DNA of 27,254 bases from Vicinamibacteria bacterium (GTDB taxonomy: Bacteria; Acidobacteriota; Vicinamibacteria; Vicinamibacterales; UBA2999). This document shows, piece after piece, positions 21,239 to 27,254 of this stretch (the first letter of the stretch is position 1; each line of letters starts with the position of its first letter). The notes beneath the pieces are model-generated. The model was not told the DNA's origin and did no database searches. It saw only the letters and a list, made by a program, of their open reading frames with translations. The DNA lies in NCBI GenBank assembly GCA_025938035.1, contig JAICQE010000040.1, forward strand, positions 1 to 27,254. Reading direction: 5' to 3'. The translations under genes and the position numbers were made by a program.

Positions 21239-22855
21239 ATGGTTAACCGCAACAAATCTACGTTCTTCTATTTTCTGCTCGCCGTGGTGGCGAGCGTGAT
21301 GGTCGGGATGGTCCTGGCCTCCCGTCTCGATCTCGCGTCGCAGAGCTCGGCGCAGAGCGTTCCGGCGGTCAACAGCGCGCCGATTACGGGGCCGGTCACG
21401 GCGACAACGTTCCGGGAGGTCGCCAAGACGATTTCTCCTGCGGTGGTGAACATCAGGACGGAATCGTTGCAGCAGACTCAGGACCTCAGCGAGTTTTTCG
21501 GCGGCGGCGCTCCCAACGACCTGTTCGATCGTCTCTTCCCGAACCGGCCGCGCGGACAGGGACAGGATGACGACCAGCAGCCGGCGCCGCGGCGACGCCA
21601 GCAGCCGGATACGGAGCTGGTCCAGGCCGCGGGCACCGGTTTCATCATCGACAAGTCCGGTCTGATTCTGACCAATAACCATGTCGTGGAAGGCGCCACG
21701 AAGATCCGCGTCTCGCTGTATGGCGAAGACGACGATCAGGAGTACGAAGCGCGCGTCGTCGGGCGCGATCAGCTCACCGACAGCGCGCTGATCGAGCTGA
21801 CGGAAAAGCCGAATCACGAACTGCCGACGATCAAGTTCGGGGACTCGGCCCAGATGCAGCCCGGCGACTGGGTCATGGCCATTGGCAATCCCTTCGGTCT
21901 CGATCACACGGTCAGCGTCGGCGTCATCAGCGGCAGCCGCGGTCAGGGCGATGTCGGAGCGCTGCGCGTCGCGCGGCTGCGAACCGCGGAGGTCCTGCAG
22001 ACGGATGCGGCCATCAATCCCGGCAACTCCGGCGGTCCGCTCATCAACCTGCGCGGTGAAGTGATCGGGGTGAATACCGCGATCGCCACGACAGGTATGG
22101 CGCAGGGCAACATGGGCGTCGGTTTCGCGATCCCCAGCAACACCATCCGCGAGATCCTGCCGCAGCTGCGCAGCGGAAAGGTCGTACGCAGCCGCATCGG
22201 CGTCCAGGTCGGCGCAGTCCGCCGTCAGGCCGTTGATGAACTGGGCCTCAAGGACAAGTCCGGTGCCCTGGTCAGCCTCGTCGAGGAAGGCGGCCCTGCG
22301 GAAAAAGCCGGCATCGAGATCGGCGACGTCATCCTCAGCTGGAACGGGCAACCGGTGAAAGACAGCGATCAGCTCGTCGGGATGGTCGTGCGCACGAAGC
22401 CCGGCACGTCGGTTCCCGTGCGAATCGTCCGAGACAAGAAGGAGCGAAGCCTCAACGTCACGGTGGTGGAGCTCAATCTCGATGAGGAAGGCGGGCGGAA
22501 TCCACGCGAGCGGGCGACGGAACGCAGCTCGGTCGAACCGGAGCAGAACAAGGGCTTCGGGATGACGATTGAAAACGTGACTGCCGAGCTGAGCCGCCAG
22601 CTTCGCCTGCAGGACAACGTCCGCGGCGCGGTGATCACTGATTTGGATCAGGGAAGTCCCGCCGCGCGGCAGGGGCTGCGCCGTGGCGACATCATTTTTC
22701 GCGTCGGCAGCACGCCGGTTACTTCCGCGGTGGACGCGCAGCGCGAGCTCAATCGTGTCCCCGCGGGCGGCACGGCGCTGCTGCGGATCATCCGGCGCGA
22801 TCAGGCGTCGCCAAGAGGGTATCAGGAGCTGTTCCTGACTGTGACCAAGGAATAG
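21239..22855 (+). CDS. HtrA/Deg-family serine endoprotease, two PDZ domains
   Basis: 538 aa. Envelope protein quality-control protease with chaperone-like activity. An N-terminal uncleaved-looking segment (FFYFLLAVVASVMVGMVLA) anchors it to the membrane or acts as a signal. The protease domain has catalytic H148 (TNNHVVEG), D181 (TDSALIEL) and S264 (NPGNSGGPL). A Q/R-rich loop lies at about 105-125. PDZ1 spans roughly 330-420 (SRIGVQVGAV to VRIVRD) and PDZ2 the C-terminal 100 residues (MTIENVTAE to LRIIRRDQ). ATG 21239 has GGAGG 6 nt upstream. A TTG at 21227 with GGAGGG is the alternative and adds four residues. Confidence 0.95.
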   Translation: MVNRNKSTFFYFLLAVVASVMVGMVLASRLDLASQSSAQSVPAVNSAPITGPVTATTFREVAKTISPAVVNIRTESLQQTQDLSEFFGGGAPNDLFDRLFPNRPRGQGQDDDQQPAPRRRQQPDTELVQAAGTGFIIDKSGLILTNNHVVEGATKIRVSLYGEDDDQEYEARVVGRDQLTDSALIELTEKPNHELPTIKFGDSAQMQPGDWVMAIGNPFGLDHTVSVGVISGSRGQGDVGALRVARLRTAEVLQTDAAINPGNSGGPLINLRGEVIGVNTAIATTGMAQGNMGVGFAIPSNTIREILPQLRSGKVVRSRIGVQVGAVRRQAVDELGLKDKSGALVSLVEEGGPAEKAGIEIGDVILSWNGQPVKDSDQLVGMVVRTKPGTSVPVRIVRDKKERSLNVTVVELNLDEEGGRNPRERATERSSVEPEQNKGFGMTIENVTAELSRQLRLQDNVRGAVITDLDQGSPAARQGLRRGDIIFRVGSTPVTSAVDAQRELNRVPAGGTALLRIIRRDQASPRGYQELFLTVTKE

Positions 22856-22903
22856 GTTCAGGGGTTCAATAGGTTCAGGGGGTTCAGAAGGTTCAAGCGT
22901 TCA
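22854..22903. repeat. GGTTCA-type imperfect tandem repeat
   Basis: Six G-rich units ending in GTTCA (AGGTTCA, GGGGTTCA, AGGTTCA, GGGGGTTCA, AGGTTCA, AGCGTTCA) with 0-2 nt between. It starts in the HtrA stop codon and runs into the terminator at 22902. Confidence 0.8.
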
Positions 22904-22941
22904 GCCTCAGGAGGTACGATGCCTCCTGAGGCTGTTTTTTT
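22902..22941 (+). terminator. Intrinsic terminator overlapping the CYTH gene start
   Basis: Perfect 13-bp stem CAGCCTCAGGAGG (22902-22914) / CCTCCTGAGGCTG (22922-22934), loop TACGATG, then seven T (22935-22941). This is a canonical Rho-independent terminator for the HtrA mRNA. AGGAGG (Shine-Dalgarno) is in the left arm, ATG is in the loop, and the right arm and T-run encode the next residues of the CYTH protein. Confidence 0.85.
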
Positions 22942-23503
22942 GGTCGAGCGCGAAGTCAAACTCCTCTTCCCCACTACAGCCGCCGCGCGGGCAGCGGTCC
23001 TGGCGCTCGGCGCCGCACCGGCGCACGCGCGGCGCCTTCAGGACGACTCCCTCTACGACACGCCCGACGAGATGCTTCGCCACAAGGGATGCGTTGTCCG
23101 CCTGCGCACCGAGCGATGGAGCGGCGCGCCGGATACGACGACGCTGACGGTCAAAGGGCCGGTGCAGCCCGGGGCGATGAAGGTGCGCGAGGAGCACGAG
23201 ACGCGCGTCGAGAACGGCGACGCGGTGAAGCAGGCATTCGACCTGCTCGGGCTGCGGCCCTGGTTCCGGTATCAGAAATACCGGGAGGAGTTTTCCGTCA
23301 CCGGGGCGATCATCGCCATCGACGAGACGCCGGTCGGAACCTACGTCGAGCTCGAAGGCGACGAACAGGCGATCCACGCCCTCACGGCGGCGCTCGGGCG
23401 CTCGCCCGCTGATTTCATTGTCGATTCCTACTATCGTCTGTTCATGAAACACCGCCACGAGTTTGGACTTCGCGGCGATCACATGGTCTTCGGGCCGACC
23501 TGA
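22919..23503 (+). CDS. CYTH domain protein (class IV adenylyl cyclase / CyaB-like)
   Basis: 194 aa, single CYTH domain that hydrolyses or cyclises triphosphates. The signature ExExK is E10-x-E12-x-K14 (VEREVKLLF). Other fits: DDSLYDTPDEMLRHKGCVVRLRTE, TLTVKGP, EEHETRV, FRYQKYREEFSV and IAIDETPVGTYVELEG, which are conserved metal/phosphate-binding strands. CyaB-type proteins make cAMP. Other CYTH members are thiamine-triphosphatase or tripolyphosphatase, so the product is uncertain. The ATG 22919 has AGGAGG 4 nt upstream but lies inside a terminator hairpin. TTG 22940 just after the T-run would also keep the motif. Confidence 0.88.
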   Translation: MPPEAVFLVEREVKLLFPTTAAARAAVLALGAAPAHARRLQDDSLYDTPDEMLRHKGCVVRLRTERWSGAPDTTTLTVKGPVQPGAMKVREEHETRVENGDAVKQAFDLLGLRPWFRYQKYREEFSVTGAIIAIDETPVGTYVELEGDEQAIHALTAALGRSPADFIVDSYYRLFMKHRHEFGLRGDHMVFGPT

Positions 23504-23513
23504 CCGTCGGCCC
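23492..23513 (+). terminator. Hairpin over the CYTH stop codon, likely terminator
   Basis: GGGCCGAC (23492-23499), loop CTGACC, GTCGGCCC (23506-23513): a perfect 8-bp stem, followed by TTACCTTTCG, only moderately T-rich. The stop TGA is in the loop. It could end the CYTH mRNA 15 nt before the next ATG. Confidence 0.5.
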
Positions 23514-23527
23514 TTACCTTTCGATTC

Positions 23528-24514
23528 ATGATTCCCGCTCTCGTCCTGACCGCCGGCCTCGGCACGCGTCTGCAGCCGCTCTCCTTCGTCCGCGCCAAGG
23601 GCGCGCTGCCGCTCGGCAACGAACCGCTGGCGCGCCGCATCCTGCGCTGGCTGGGCCACGCGGGCGTGCGCGACGTGGTGTTGAACCTGCATCACCTGCC
23701 GCACACCCTGACTCGGGCGATCGGCGACGGCAGCGACATCGGCCTGCGGGTCCGATACTCGTGGGAGACGCCGGTGCTCGGCTCGGCCGGCGGCCCGCGC
23801 CGTGCGTTGCCGCTGCTCAGTGATCGTGGCGCGGACCTTGTCAGGTCCGCGAGCAGCGTTGATGACTCGCGCGCGTCGTTTCTGATCGTTAACGGCGACA
23901 CGCTGACCGACGTCGATCTCGCGGCTCTCGTCGCCGATCACCATTCGTCGGGTGCGCTCGTCACGATGGCCGTCATTCCGAATACCGAGCCCGGGAAATA
24001 CAGCGGAGTCGCGGCAGATGCGGAAGGACGCTTCACCGGCTTCGTTCCGCGCGGATCGCCAGAGCCGTCGTTTCACTTCATCGGCGTGCAGGCGGCCCGT
24101 CCGGGCGCTTTTGCAGCAGTTCCGGCCGGGACGCCATACGAGGTCGGCGCGCTGTATGCGGCGCTCGCCGCAGCGCAGCCGGGAAGCATCCGGCTGTTCC
24201 GGACCAAGGCGGACTTCCTCGATATCGGGACGCCGGCCGACTATCTGAACACCGCGCTGACCCTGGCCGATCGCGACGGTCTGCCCTGCGCAGGCGTGAA
24301 CAGCCGGGTGGACTTTAGTGCCAGCGTCGAACGCTCGGTGTTGTGGGACGATGTGGTCGTGCACGCGGGGGCGATGCTGAACGAATGCGTGGTGACCGAT
24401 GGTGTCGTCGTGCCGGCGGACACCTCGTGGCACGGCGTGACGCTGCGCGTGCCGACCGAGGAGCGTGCCGCCGGTGAGCGCGTGATCGACGGTCTGGCGG
24501 TATGTTCACTGTGA
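23528..24514 (+). CDS. Sugar-1-phosphate nucleotidyltransferase (MurU/mannose-1-P type)
   Basis: 328 aa, NTP-transferase fold that couples a sugar-1-phosphate to an NTP. The nucleotide loop is LTAGLGTRLQPLSFVRAKGALPL (G10-L15, K24), and the metal/catalytic VNGDTLTDVDL is intact. GSAGGPRRALPLL and FLDIGTPADYL are the later substrate blocks. The C-terminus from about 265 (SRVDFSASVERSVLWDDVVVH, NECVVTDGVVVPA) is a short left-handed beta-helix, longer than MurU (about 220 aa). It overlaps the kinase gene by 13 nt, so the pair suggests MurU-AmgK style recycling, but ADP- or GDP-sugar synthesis is also possible. A palindrome is inserted in-frame at residues 102-108. No ribosome site. Confidence 0.88.
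   Translation: MIPALVLTAGLGTRLQPLSFVRAKGALPLGNEPLARRILRWLGHAGVRDVVLNLHHLPHTLTRAIGDGSDIGLRVRYSWETPVLGSAGGPRRALPLLSDRGADLVRSASSVDDSRASFLIVNGDTLTDVDLAALVADHHSSGALVTMAVIPNTEPGKYSGVAADAEGRFTGFVPRGSPEPSFHFIGVQAARPGAFAAVPAGTPYEVGALYAALAAAQPGSIRLFRTKADFLDIGTPADYLNTALTLADRDGLPCAGVNSRVDFSASVERSVLWDDVVVHAGAMLNECVVTDGVVVPADTSWHGVTLRVPTEERAAGERVIDGLAVCSL
23830..23851. repeat. In-frame palindrome inside the nucleotidyltransferase gene
   Basis: CGCGGACCT (23830-23838) / AGGTCCGCG (23843-23851), a 9-bp perfect stem around TGTC. It encodes ADLVRSA in a linker between ALPLLSDRG and FLIVNGD, where homologous enzymes usually have a short loop. It resembles the GTCCGCC repeats in size and GC-rich form but not in sequence order. 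Confidence 0.7.
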
Positions 24515-25536
24515 ACGCCGAGCGGCGAACGGACGACGGCGCCGGGATTCGCGCGCGCATCGACGAGTTCCTCGACGACCGCGGGCTGAGCGGCGCGCGT
24601 GTGGTTCCGCTGACCGGAGACGCGTCGGACCGCCGCTACTTCCGCGTCCACATCCCGGACGACGGCTCGCAGGTGCTCGCCGTGCATCCCGGCCCGATCG
24701 AGTTCCGGTCGATGACCTTCGTGCGCGTCGCCGACCTCCTCAGCCTGCTTCCAGTGCCGATCCCGGCCATCCTCTCGTATTCCAATGAGCTCGGGATCAT
24801 CAGTCTCGAGGATCTGGGCGACGTCACGCTGCAGGCGCATCTCGGTGCGGCAACGCCAACGGAACACAAGGCGCTCTACCGCCAGGCCATCACGCTGATC
24901 GAGACCCTGCAGCGGCGCGGCGCGGAGATGGCCGCGGGCGGGTATCCGCCTTTTGCGATCTCGTTCGACGTAGCGAAGCTGACGTGGGAACTGGACTTCT
25001 TCACGAAGAACTTCCTCGAAGGGTATCGCGGTATCGCACTGACCGCGGCCACGCGCGCCGCGCTGGCTGACGAGTTCACCTCGATCGTCGACGAGCTCGC
25101 CGCCGAGCCGCGCGTTCTCTGCCATCGCGATTATCACAGCCGCAATCTGATGCTGCACCAGGAGCAGCTCTACATCATCGATTTCCAGGACGCGCGCATG
25201 GGACCGGACACCTACGATCTGGTGTCGCTGCTGCGCGACTCGTACGTCGATCTGACCGAAGACGAGGTCGACGACCTGATCGCGTTCTTCCTGGCGCTGC
25301 AGCGGCAGGGCGGCGATGCCCAGGAGTTCCGCCGCCGGTTCGATCTGATGGCCATCCAGCGCAACCTGAAGGCGCTCGGCACGTTCGGATTCCAGACCAT
25401 CTCGCGCCGCAATCCTGTGTACATCCAGTACATGCCGCGCACGCTCAATTACGTGCGCGCGAACCTCGAGCGCTACGCGCGCTTCGGGCGGCTGCACGAA
25501 CTGCTCGCGGAGCATCTCGAGGAACTGAGACAATAG
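24502..25536 (+). CDS. APH-fold sugar kinase (AmgK-like)
   Basis: 344 aa of the aminoglycoside-phosphotransferase fold, cytoplasmic. Brenner motif H208-R-D210-Y-H-S-R-N215 and metal-binding D227-F-Q-D (DFQDARMGPDTYDLVSLL) are complete. N-terminal VPLTGDASDRRYFRV is the P-loop-like segment typical of AmgK, an anomeric MurNAc/GlcNAc kinase, and AmgK proteins share the long HRDYHSRNLM-DFQDA spacing. It starts inside the nucleotidyltransferase 3' end (13-nt overlap), so the two are translated together. The sugar it phosphorylates cannot be read from sequence. Confidence 0.9.
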   Translation: MFTVNAERRTDDGAGIRARIDEFLDDRGLSGARVVPLTGDASDRRYFRVHIPDDGSQVLAVHPGPIEFRSMTFVRVADLLSLLPVPIPAILSYSNELGIISLEDLGDVTLQAHLGAATPTEHKALYRQAITLIETLQRRGAEMAAGGYPPFAISFDVAKLTWELDFFTKNFLEGYRGIALTAATRAALADEFTSIVDELAAEPRVLCHRDYHSRNLMLHQEQLYIIDFQDARMGPDTYDLVSLLRDSYVDLTEDEVDDLIAFFLALQRQGGDAQEFRRRFDLMAIQRNLKALGTFGFQTISRRNPVYIQYMPRTLNYVRANLERYARFGRLHELLAEHLEELRQ

Positions 25537-25540
25537 ACCA

Positions 25541-26383
25541 ATGGAGCGATTCGGCGTCTCCACCCATCTGTTCCACGAACATCGGCTCACCCGCGATCAT
25601 CTCGTCCACGTGGCGGCGCACGGCTTCGAAGCGGTCGAGCTCTTCGCCACCCGGACGCACTTCGACTATCACGACGACAGCGCGCGTGCACAACTCGCCG
25701 AGTGGCTCTCCGACACCCGGCTCGAGCTGCACTCGGTGCATGCGCCGGCCTTCGAAGCGCTCCGGAACGGGAAATGGGTCGGCACCTTTTCCAACGCATC
25801 GTCGGACGACGGGCGCCGCCGCGCGGCGATCGCGGAAGCCGAGGCGGCGCTCGCGCTGGCGAAACACGCGCCGTTCCGCTTCCTGGTCACGCATCTCGGC
25901 GTCCCGGCCAGCGAAGCCGTCGGCGCCGACAACCACCGTGACGCAGCGCGCAGGAGCGTCGAAGACCTCGTCGCGCTGGCCGCGGCGGTCAATGTCCGCG
26001 TGGCGATCGAGGTGATCCCCAATCCGCTCTCGAGCGCATCGGACCTGTGCGATCTCATCGAAGAGGATCTCGATGGACTGGACGTCGGCGTGTGCCTCGA
26101 TTACGGCCACGCGCACCTGATGGGCGATCTTGGCGAAGCGATCGAAACGCTGTCGGGACATCTGCTGACGACGCACGTGCACGACAACGGCGGCAGACGC
26201 GACGACCACCTCGTCCCGTTCGCCGGCACCATCGACTGGGACGCGGCGATGATGTCGACGCAGAAGATTGGCTACGACGGGATCTTCATGCTGGAAGTCG
26301 GTGACACCGGCGATCCGGTCGACGTCCTCCGGCGGTCCGTCAAAGCCCGCGAGCGGCTGGAAAAGACATTCGTTACTTTTTAG
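25541..26383 (+). CDS. Sugar phosphate isomerase/epimerase, AP-endonuclease-2 TIM barrel
   Basis: 280 aa of the xylose-isomerase-like TIM barrel. Likely metal ligands: E157 (AIEVIPN), D187 (CLDYGHAH, with H190), H212/H214 (THVHDN) and E252 (MLEVGD). The N-terminus FGVSTHLFHEHRLTRDHLVHVAAHGFEAVELFA is typical. Could isomerise or epimerise a sugar, or act on a similar keto/hydroxy acid. The gap to the kinase stop is 4 nt, so it is the third gene of the sugar cluster. No ribosome site. A weak -10-like GACAAT 6 nt upstream makes a separate leaderless start possible. Confidence 0.88.
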   Translation: MERFGVSTHLFHEHRLTRDHLVHVAAHGFEAVELFATRTHFDYHDDSARAQLAEWLSDTRLELHSVHAPAFEALRNGKWVGTFSNASSDDGRRRAAIAEAEAALALAKHAPFRFLVTHLGVPASEAVGADNHRDAARRSVEDLVALAAAVNVRVAIEVIPNPLSSASDLCDLIEEDLDGLDVGVCLDYGHAHLMGDLGEAIETLSGHLLTTHVHDNGGRRDDHLVPFAGTIDWDAAMMSTQKIGYDGIFMLEVGDTGDPVDVLRRSVKARERLEKTFVTF

Positions 26384-26407
26384 GAGGAAGGAGATAGGAG
26401 ATCTCCT
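26382..26407. repeat. AGGAGAT heptamers ending in a palindrome
   Basis: AGGAGGA (26382-26388), AGGAGAT (26389-26395) and AGGAGAT (26396-26402), then CTCCT, so that AGGAGATCTCCT (26396-26407) is a perfect 12-bp palindrome. It starts in the isomerase stop codon and touches the convergent asnS stop. Confidence 0.85.
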
Positions 26408-27254
26408 CAAAAAGCCGCATGGCCCGGTGTTCTCGGGAACGGGATGACATCCCGGATATTCGCCATCCCCGTCGCGTAGATGATGGTCCGTTCCAGCCCG
26501 AGGCCGAAGCCCGCATGCGGCACCGTGCCATAGCGCCGCAGATCGCGATACCACCAGTACGCCTTCGGATCGAGCTCCAGCTCCGCCAGCCGGCGATCGA
26601 GATGGTCGAGTCTCTCTTCGCGCTGTGAGCCGCCGATGACCTCGCCGATTCCCGGCGCCAGCACGTCCATCGCCGCCACCGTCCTCCCGTCGTCGTTCAT
26701 GCGCATGTAGAAGGCTTTAATGTCCTTCGGATAGTTCATGACGATGACGGGTGCTTTCAGGTGCTCTTCGGTCAGCCAGCGTTCGTGCTCCGACTGCAGG
26801 TCCATTCCCCACCGTACCGGGAATTCGAACGTCTTCCCGCTCTTCTCGAGGGCGGCAACGGCTTCGGTATACGTCATCCGCTCGAACGTCGAGCTCACGA
26901 ACGCTTCGACACGTGCGATGCAGCCCTTGTCGATGCGATCGGCGAAGAACTTCAGGTCGTCGGCGCGCTCCTGCAACAGCGCAGTGAGGATGTACTTGAG
27001 AAACGACTCGGCCAGGTCGGCATTGGCCGTGAGATCGGCGAAGGCAATCTCGGGCTCGACCATCCAGAACTCGGCGAGGTGCCGGCTGGTGTTGCTGTTT
27101 TCGGCGCGGAACGTCGGGCCGAACGTGTAGACCTTGCCGAGCGCCATCGCGGCCGCCTCGGCGTAGAGCTGGCCCGACTGGGTCAGGTACGCGGTCTGCT
27201 CGAAGTACGGCACATCGAACAGGGTCGAGGTCCCCTCGCACGCGTTCGGCGTGA
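26407..27254 (-). CDS. asnS: Asparagine--tRNA ligase (5' end beyond the window)
   Basis: C-terminal catalytic part of a class IIb aminoacyl-tRNA synthetase charging tRNA-Asn. Motif 2 is [21 protein letters not shown], motif 3 is [27 protein letters not shown], and the preceding [26 protein letters not shown] is the AsnS amino-acid-binding loop. The N-terminal anticodon-binding domain and motif 1 lie outside. About 282 codons are visible, open to the right edge. The GQLYAEA and [11 protein letters not shown] segments favour AsnS over AspRS or LysRS. Convergent with the isomerase gene across the AGGAGAT repeat. Confidence 0.95.
   Translation of the reverse strand, partial: TPNACEGTSTLFDVPYFEQTAYLTQSGQLYAEAAAMALGKVYTFGPTFRAENSNTSRHLAEFWMVEPEIAFADLTANADLAESFLKYILTALLQERADDLKFFADRIDKGCIARVEAFVSSTFERMTYTEAVAALEKSGKTFEFPVRWGMDLQSEHERWLTEEHLKAPVIVMNYPKDIKAFYMRMNDDGRTVAAMDVLAPGIGEVIGGSQREERLDHLDRRLAELELDPKAYWWYRDLRRYGTVPHAGFGLGLERTIIYATGMANIRDVIPFPRTPGHAAF

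Noticed and set aside
20867..22351. A 494-aa minus-strand frame across the M24 and HtrA genes
   Set aside because: Asp/Ala/Arg-rich composition, with a segment (LLKQCLLKQSLLKQC) that is only a translation of the 15-nt repeat.
22907..24433. A 508-aa minus-strand frame across the CYTH and nucleotidyltransferase genes
   Set aside because: It spans two unrelated convincing genes and a terminator and has no recognisable motif. A high-GC shadow.

Overview
The window is high-GC, gene-dense bacterial chromosome that I place by inference in Acidobacteriota, probably near the Vicinamibacteria. The reasons are a TIGR03435-type exported protein (a family mostly known from soil Acidobacteria), a DUF1800/DUF1501 gene pair, many small secreted proteins of unknown function, and short palindromic intergenic repeats. 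No phage, plasmid, transposase or CRISPR gene is visible. Both edges cut genes: a MoxR-like AAA ATPase on the left and asnS on the right.

Layout. 1-2146 (minus): an operon of a 65-aa membrane protein, an exported M28 peptidase and an AAA ATPase. 2213-4789: three exported proteins, one with a DUF1573 domain. 5229-7032: the TIGR03435 protein, a tRNA-Leu(CAG) between two inverted-repeat structures, and a membrane protein. 7091-9513: a subclass B3 metallo-beta-lactamase, a cold-shock protein and an acyl-CoA-dehydrogenase-fold flavoprotein. 9588-12363: two coupled exported proteins, a C-type-lectin-like exported protein and a small basic protein. 12447-15638: a serine/threonine dehydratase and an alpha-glucan phosphorylase. 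15731-18384: the DUF1800/DUF1501 pair. 18486-19852: a CxxC protein, an exported protein and a DUF4870-like membrane protein. 19952-22855: an M24 peptidase and a membrane-anchored HtrA/Deg protease. 22919-26383: a CYTH protein, then a sugar nucleotidyltransferase, a sugar kinase and a TIM-barrel isomerase that resemble an AmgK/MurU-type sugar-recycling cluster. 26407-end: asnS.

The least expected signal lies between the genes. (a) An 18-bp palindrome, GTCCGCCTnAAGGCGGAC, occurs four times at three loci. (b) Many gaps hold short tandem arrays, often of 7-nt units, and some are arranged as long hairpins next to start or stop codons. (c) A 195-bp imperfect palindrome lies between the tRNA-Leu promoter and the divergent membrane protein gene. 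(d) A canonical intrinsic terminator overlaps the start of the CYTH gene, with the Shine-Dalgarno in its stem and the ATG in its loop. (e) At least four genes have a TAnAAT-like -10 box 6-7 nt before the start codon and no ribosome binding site, which predicts leaderless mRNAs.

All calls come from reading the sequence. No database search or folding program was run.
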